The position numbers and the translations under genes are program-made. DNA of 9,001 nucleotides from Bacteroidetes bacterium UBA7368 (GTDB lineage: Bacteria > Bacteroidota > Rhodothermia > Rhodothermales > UBA10348), in the NCBI GenBank assembly GCA_002469915.1, contig DKOG01000213.1, positions 1-9,001 of the forward strand, given 5' to 3'. Within the stretch, counting starts at the first letter, position 1. Each line of letters begins with the position of its first letter. Positions 6,623 through 9,001 of the stretch are shown here, in pieces. The notes below the pieces were generated by a model. The model saw nothing but the letters and a program-made list of their open reading frames with translations. It was not told the DNA's origin and ran no database searches.

Positions 6623-8478
6623 CGGCTATCCCAATTGAAATACATCTTACGCGTTTTGTCGACAGACTTTCCCGCGACATCCGCAGACTGGAAAAGACCA
6701 GTTTGCGCATGTCGCGGGCACGTATGGGTATCTTCCTTGTAGGTGTTATTTCTGTGGTTTGGGCCTCGGAAGTGGGCCGCTCGGACGTAGCATGGACCCT
6801 GGGTTTCCTCATTTCGAGTGTATTTATCATCGTGATGATGGTCCATTCTAGAATTGCACGTGGTATTCGGCGTCGAAAAGTGTACGTGACCATTAAGTCA
6901 CGTCATTTGGCCCGGTTACGTCGAAGCTGGAAGGACCTACCCTATTCAGGTGCTGATGAAGCGGACTTAGATCATCCGTTTGAGGCTGATCTTGACTTGT
7001 ATGGAGCAAAGTCTCTTCATCATTTGATCGATACCGCATTTTCTAGGGAAGGAAGTGAGAGGTTGCACCAGTGGCTTGTTCAGATGGAACCAGATCCGGA
7101 AGCAACGTTGTGGAGGCAGCGACTCATTGGTGATTTGATTCCACTGACGGGCTTTAGGGATAGGGTATCATTACTCACCTCGTTGGTACTGCCTGCTGAA
7201 GGAGGGCAGTTTCGGGGTCAGGTACTTCTCGATTGGTTGCGTGCACACAAGACTGATGGCCGCTTCAAGATGGTGTTGGTCATGCTGAGTGTGCTGGCTG
7301 TGCTTACGCCGCTTCTCCTCACATTGAAATTGATTTCCGTTATTGAACTGGGTTGGTGGACCTATTCATTGGGAGCGTATATCATTTTCTACCTGGTCAA
7401 TTTTCGACTGTACGCACACTTGTTTGATGAAGCAGAGCATCTCTACGAGCAGTTTGAAATCGTAATGCCGGTGTTTGGGCTGATCGAGTCGTTTCAATTT
7501 AGAAGGGACTCAACCTTAGCAGAGGTCGCAGCACCGTTAAAAAAACGAGGTGCCTTGCCTTCGAGGTTTGCGAAGCGAGTAATGCGGTTGGCTATGGCTG
7601 CTAGCGCTCAACGAAACGACGTGTTTCGAATTGTTGCCAACCTAATCATGCCCTGGGAGCTTCTTTTTGCATACTTATTGGAGCGGACTAAATCGGACCT
7701 AGCCAATATTCTTCCCGAGTGGCTTGAGGCCCTGCAAGTACTTGAGGCTGGGAGCTCATTGGCGACCTTCGCTGGGCTTAATCCAGACTATACGTTTCCA
7801 CAGTTTGTGAAGAGCGACACACATTCAGGGATGCTCTCTTGCGTAGAAATGGGGCACCCGCTTCTGGCGCGCGAGGAGTGTGTAGTCAATGACTTCAAAA
7901 TTGATGGACTACAGCATTTGGATCTTGTCACGGGTTCTAATATGTCCGGAAAAAGCACTTTTCTTCGGACAGTTGGCATCAACCTGGCGCTTGCTAACTC
8001 GGGAGGCCCTGTTCATGCTAGGGCTATGCAGGTCATTCCGTTAAGGTTGTACACCTGTATTCGCGTTGCCGATTCGGTGAACGATGGGATTTCTTTTTTC
8101 TATGCAGAAGTACGTCGATTGAAAAAGATGCTATCTGAACTGGAAGCCGGATCTTCCTTTCCGCTACTGTACTTCATCGATGAAGTGTTTAGAGGGACCA
8201 ATAACCGGGAGCGACTCATTGGGAGTCGTGAACTGTTGCATCAGATGTCTGCTCTGAATGGCTCGGGAATGGTTTCAACCCATGATCTTGATTTGACAAA
8301 GTTGGCCGATGAGATGGCTGGAGTCACCAACTATCATTTCAGGGAGCACATCGAGGGTCGGGAAATGCATTTTGATTACAAGCTACACCCAGGTCCTAGT
8401 CCGACTACCAATGCCTTGAAAATTATGGAACTGGAAGGATTGATTTCGGAGAACCGAACACCCAGAACCGTGCGCTGA
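6619..8478 (+). CDS. Membrane-anchored MutS-related ATPase
   Basis: This 619-residue protein has a C-terminal MutS ATPase domain. Walker A is TGSNMSGKST at residues 438-447 with K445; the following LRTVGINLALANSGGPVHA matches MutS closely. Walker B is LLYFIDEVFRGTNNRER at 516-532 with D521 and E522, and the switch histidine is H555 in STHD. The middle part (about 119-200 and 263-400) resembles the helical MutS core. The mismatch-recognition and connector domains of true MutS are absent. Two hydrophobic hairpins are predicted, at 36-50/57-75 and 218-237/245-262, which would anchor it to the membrane. Similar MutS-related proteins are common in Bacteroidota, and their function is not known to me. 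Classical mismatch repair is therefore unlikely. The GTG start has a ribosome site seven bases upstream. The gene converges on the aminotransferase gene with a 26-bp gap. Confidence 0.9.
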   Translation: MTAIPIEIHLTRFVDRLSRDIRRLEKTSLRMSRARMGIFLVGVISVVWASEVGRSDVAWTLGFLISSVFIIVMMVHSRIARGIRRRKVYVTIKSRHLARLRRSWKDLPYSGADEADLDHPFEADLDLYGAKSLHHLIDTAFSREGSERLHQWLVQMEPDPEATLWRQRLIGDLIPLTGFRDRVSLLTSLVLPAEGGQFRGQVLLDWLRAHKTDGRFKMVLVMLSVLAVLTPLLLTLKLISVIELGWWTYSLGAYIIFYLVNFRLYAHLFDEAEHLYEQFEIVMPVFGLIESFQFRRDSTLAEVAAPLKKRGALPSRFAKRVMRLAMAASAQRNDVFRIVANLIMPWELLFAYLLERTKSDLANILPEWLEALQVLEAGSSLATFAGLNPDYTFPQFVKSDTHSGMLSCVEMGHPLLAREECVVNDFKIDGLQHLDLVTGSNMSGKSTFLRTVGINLALANSGGPVHARAMQVIPLRLYTCIRVADSVNDGISFFYAEVRRLKKMLSELEAGSSFPLLYFIDEVFRGTNNRERLIGSRELLHQMSALNGSGMVSTHDLDLTKLADEMAGVTNYHFREHIEGREMHFDYKLHPGPSPTTNALKIMELEGLISENRTPRTVR

Positions 8479-8504
8479 GTACCTATCAGATTCACATTCT
8501 GGTC

Positions 8505-9001
8505 TTACTTTCGAAGTCGCGCCGTGACATAGTCCTGGCACAGAACGGCGTCTAACGTTTGGGTCAGAAAATCTGCATCCTCTCGGGTGAACACCATGGG
8601 TGGCTTGATCTTTAAAACGTTGTGCAAGGGACCATCGGTTGAGATAAGTATACCTTTATCCCGCATCCGATTAGCGACGTAGGATGCCTCCACATCAGCC
8701 GGCTCGAGGTCTTCATGATTTCGAACTAATTCCAATCCGATGAACAGCCCCACGCCTCTAACGTCCCCGATTATGGCATGACGTTGGGCGAGCTTCGCGA
8801 GCCCACTCAGTAAATGAGTCCCTACTTCGAGCGCATTCTGCTGAAGATGTTGATCGCGAACTTCGTTGAGCACGGCGAGGCCCACGGCGCACGAAGCTGG
8901 ATTACCGCCAAATGTGTTGAAGTACTCCATGCCGTTATCAAAAGCATCTGCGATGGCTCGAGTAGTCACGACCACTCCGAGCGGATGTCCGTTACCAATA
9001 G
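8505..9001 (-). CDS. Class III PLP-dependent aminotransferase, C-terminal part (cut by the window edge)
   Basis: The minus-strand frame enters from the right edge and ends at 8505, giving about 165 residues. The first visible residues, [14 protein letters not shown], normally follow directly after the PLP-binding lysine of class III aminotransferases, so that lysine should lie just outside the window. [18 protein letters not shown], the [16 protein letters not shown] strand and the late [19 protein letters not shown] follow in family order. The last motif closely resembles the ethanolamine-phosphate phospho-lyase/AGXT2-like group, which acts on phosphorylated amines, rather than ordinary GABA or acetylornithine enzymes. 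In many bacteria the same group is fused behind a kinase-like phosphotransferase domain; that cannot be checked here. A GTG at 8973-8975 is internal, not the start. The substrate is inferred. Confidence 0.9.
   Translation of the reverse strand, partial: IGNGHPLGVVVTTRAIADAFDNGMEYFNTFGGNPASCAVGLAVLNEVRDQHLQQNALEVGTHLLSGLAKLAQRHAIIGDVRGVGLFIGLELVRNHEDLEPADVEASYVANRMRDKGILISTDGPLHNVLKIKPPMVFTREDADFLTQTLDAVLCQDYVTARLRK

Noticed and set aside
6484..6893. Two overlapping minus-strand frames of 120 and 125 codons across the start of the MutS-like gene
   Set aside because: They overlap each other and the N-terminal membrane part of the MutS-like protein; their composition looks like reversed coding sequence.

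Overview
The window is ordinary bacterial chromosome at roughly 50% GC, densely coded, with no mobile element, CRISPR array, tRNA or rRNA that I can see. The lineage is most likely Bacteroidota or a relative (Rhodothermia/Balneolia-like). The grounds are a membrane-anchored MutS-related ATPase of a kind common there, an exported FG-GAP/VCBS repeat protein, several starts without a Shine-Dalgarno sequence, and one TAnnTTTG-type -7 promoter element. This assignment is inference and not secure.

Minus-strand block (1-3827), transcribed right to left: an OmpR/PhoB-type response regulator (3114-3827), a two-helix membrane histidine kinase (1971-3059), a MarR-family regulator with no ATG start that may overlap the kinase 3' end (1472-2002), a YhhQ-type queuosine-precursor transporter (669-1421), and, after a 141-bp gap, the 5' part of a secreted FG-GAP repeat protein that runs off the left edge (1-527). 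The first four are spaced closely enough to be one transcript.

Plus-strand block (3937-8478): a Gfo/Idh/MocA oxidoreductase, a TIM-barrel sugar isomerase/epimerase-like protein 23 bp later, and a 110-residue membrane protein 13 bp later that resembles the C-terminal end of an MFS permease. These three look like a small carbohydrate or cyclitol metabolism operon. After a short gap come a possible 42-codon ORF whose stop overlaps the next start (GTGA), and a MutS-related ATPase with two predicted membrane hairpins and no mismatch-recognition domain.

Right edge (8505-9001, minus strand, convergent with the MutS-like gene): the C-terminal part of a class III PLP aminotransferase resembling the ethanolamine-phosphate phospho-lyase/AGXT2-like group.

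A 109-bp divergent intergenic region (3828-3936) separates the two blocks and should hold both main promoters. I found no clearly new system. The points most worth a second look are the orphan MFS-like fragment, the membrane MutS-like protein with its possible coupled upstream ORF, the unusual start of the MarR gene, and the grouping of a MarR regulator with a queuosine-precursor transporter behind a two-component system.
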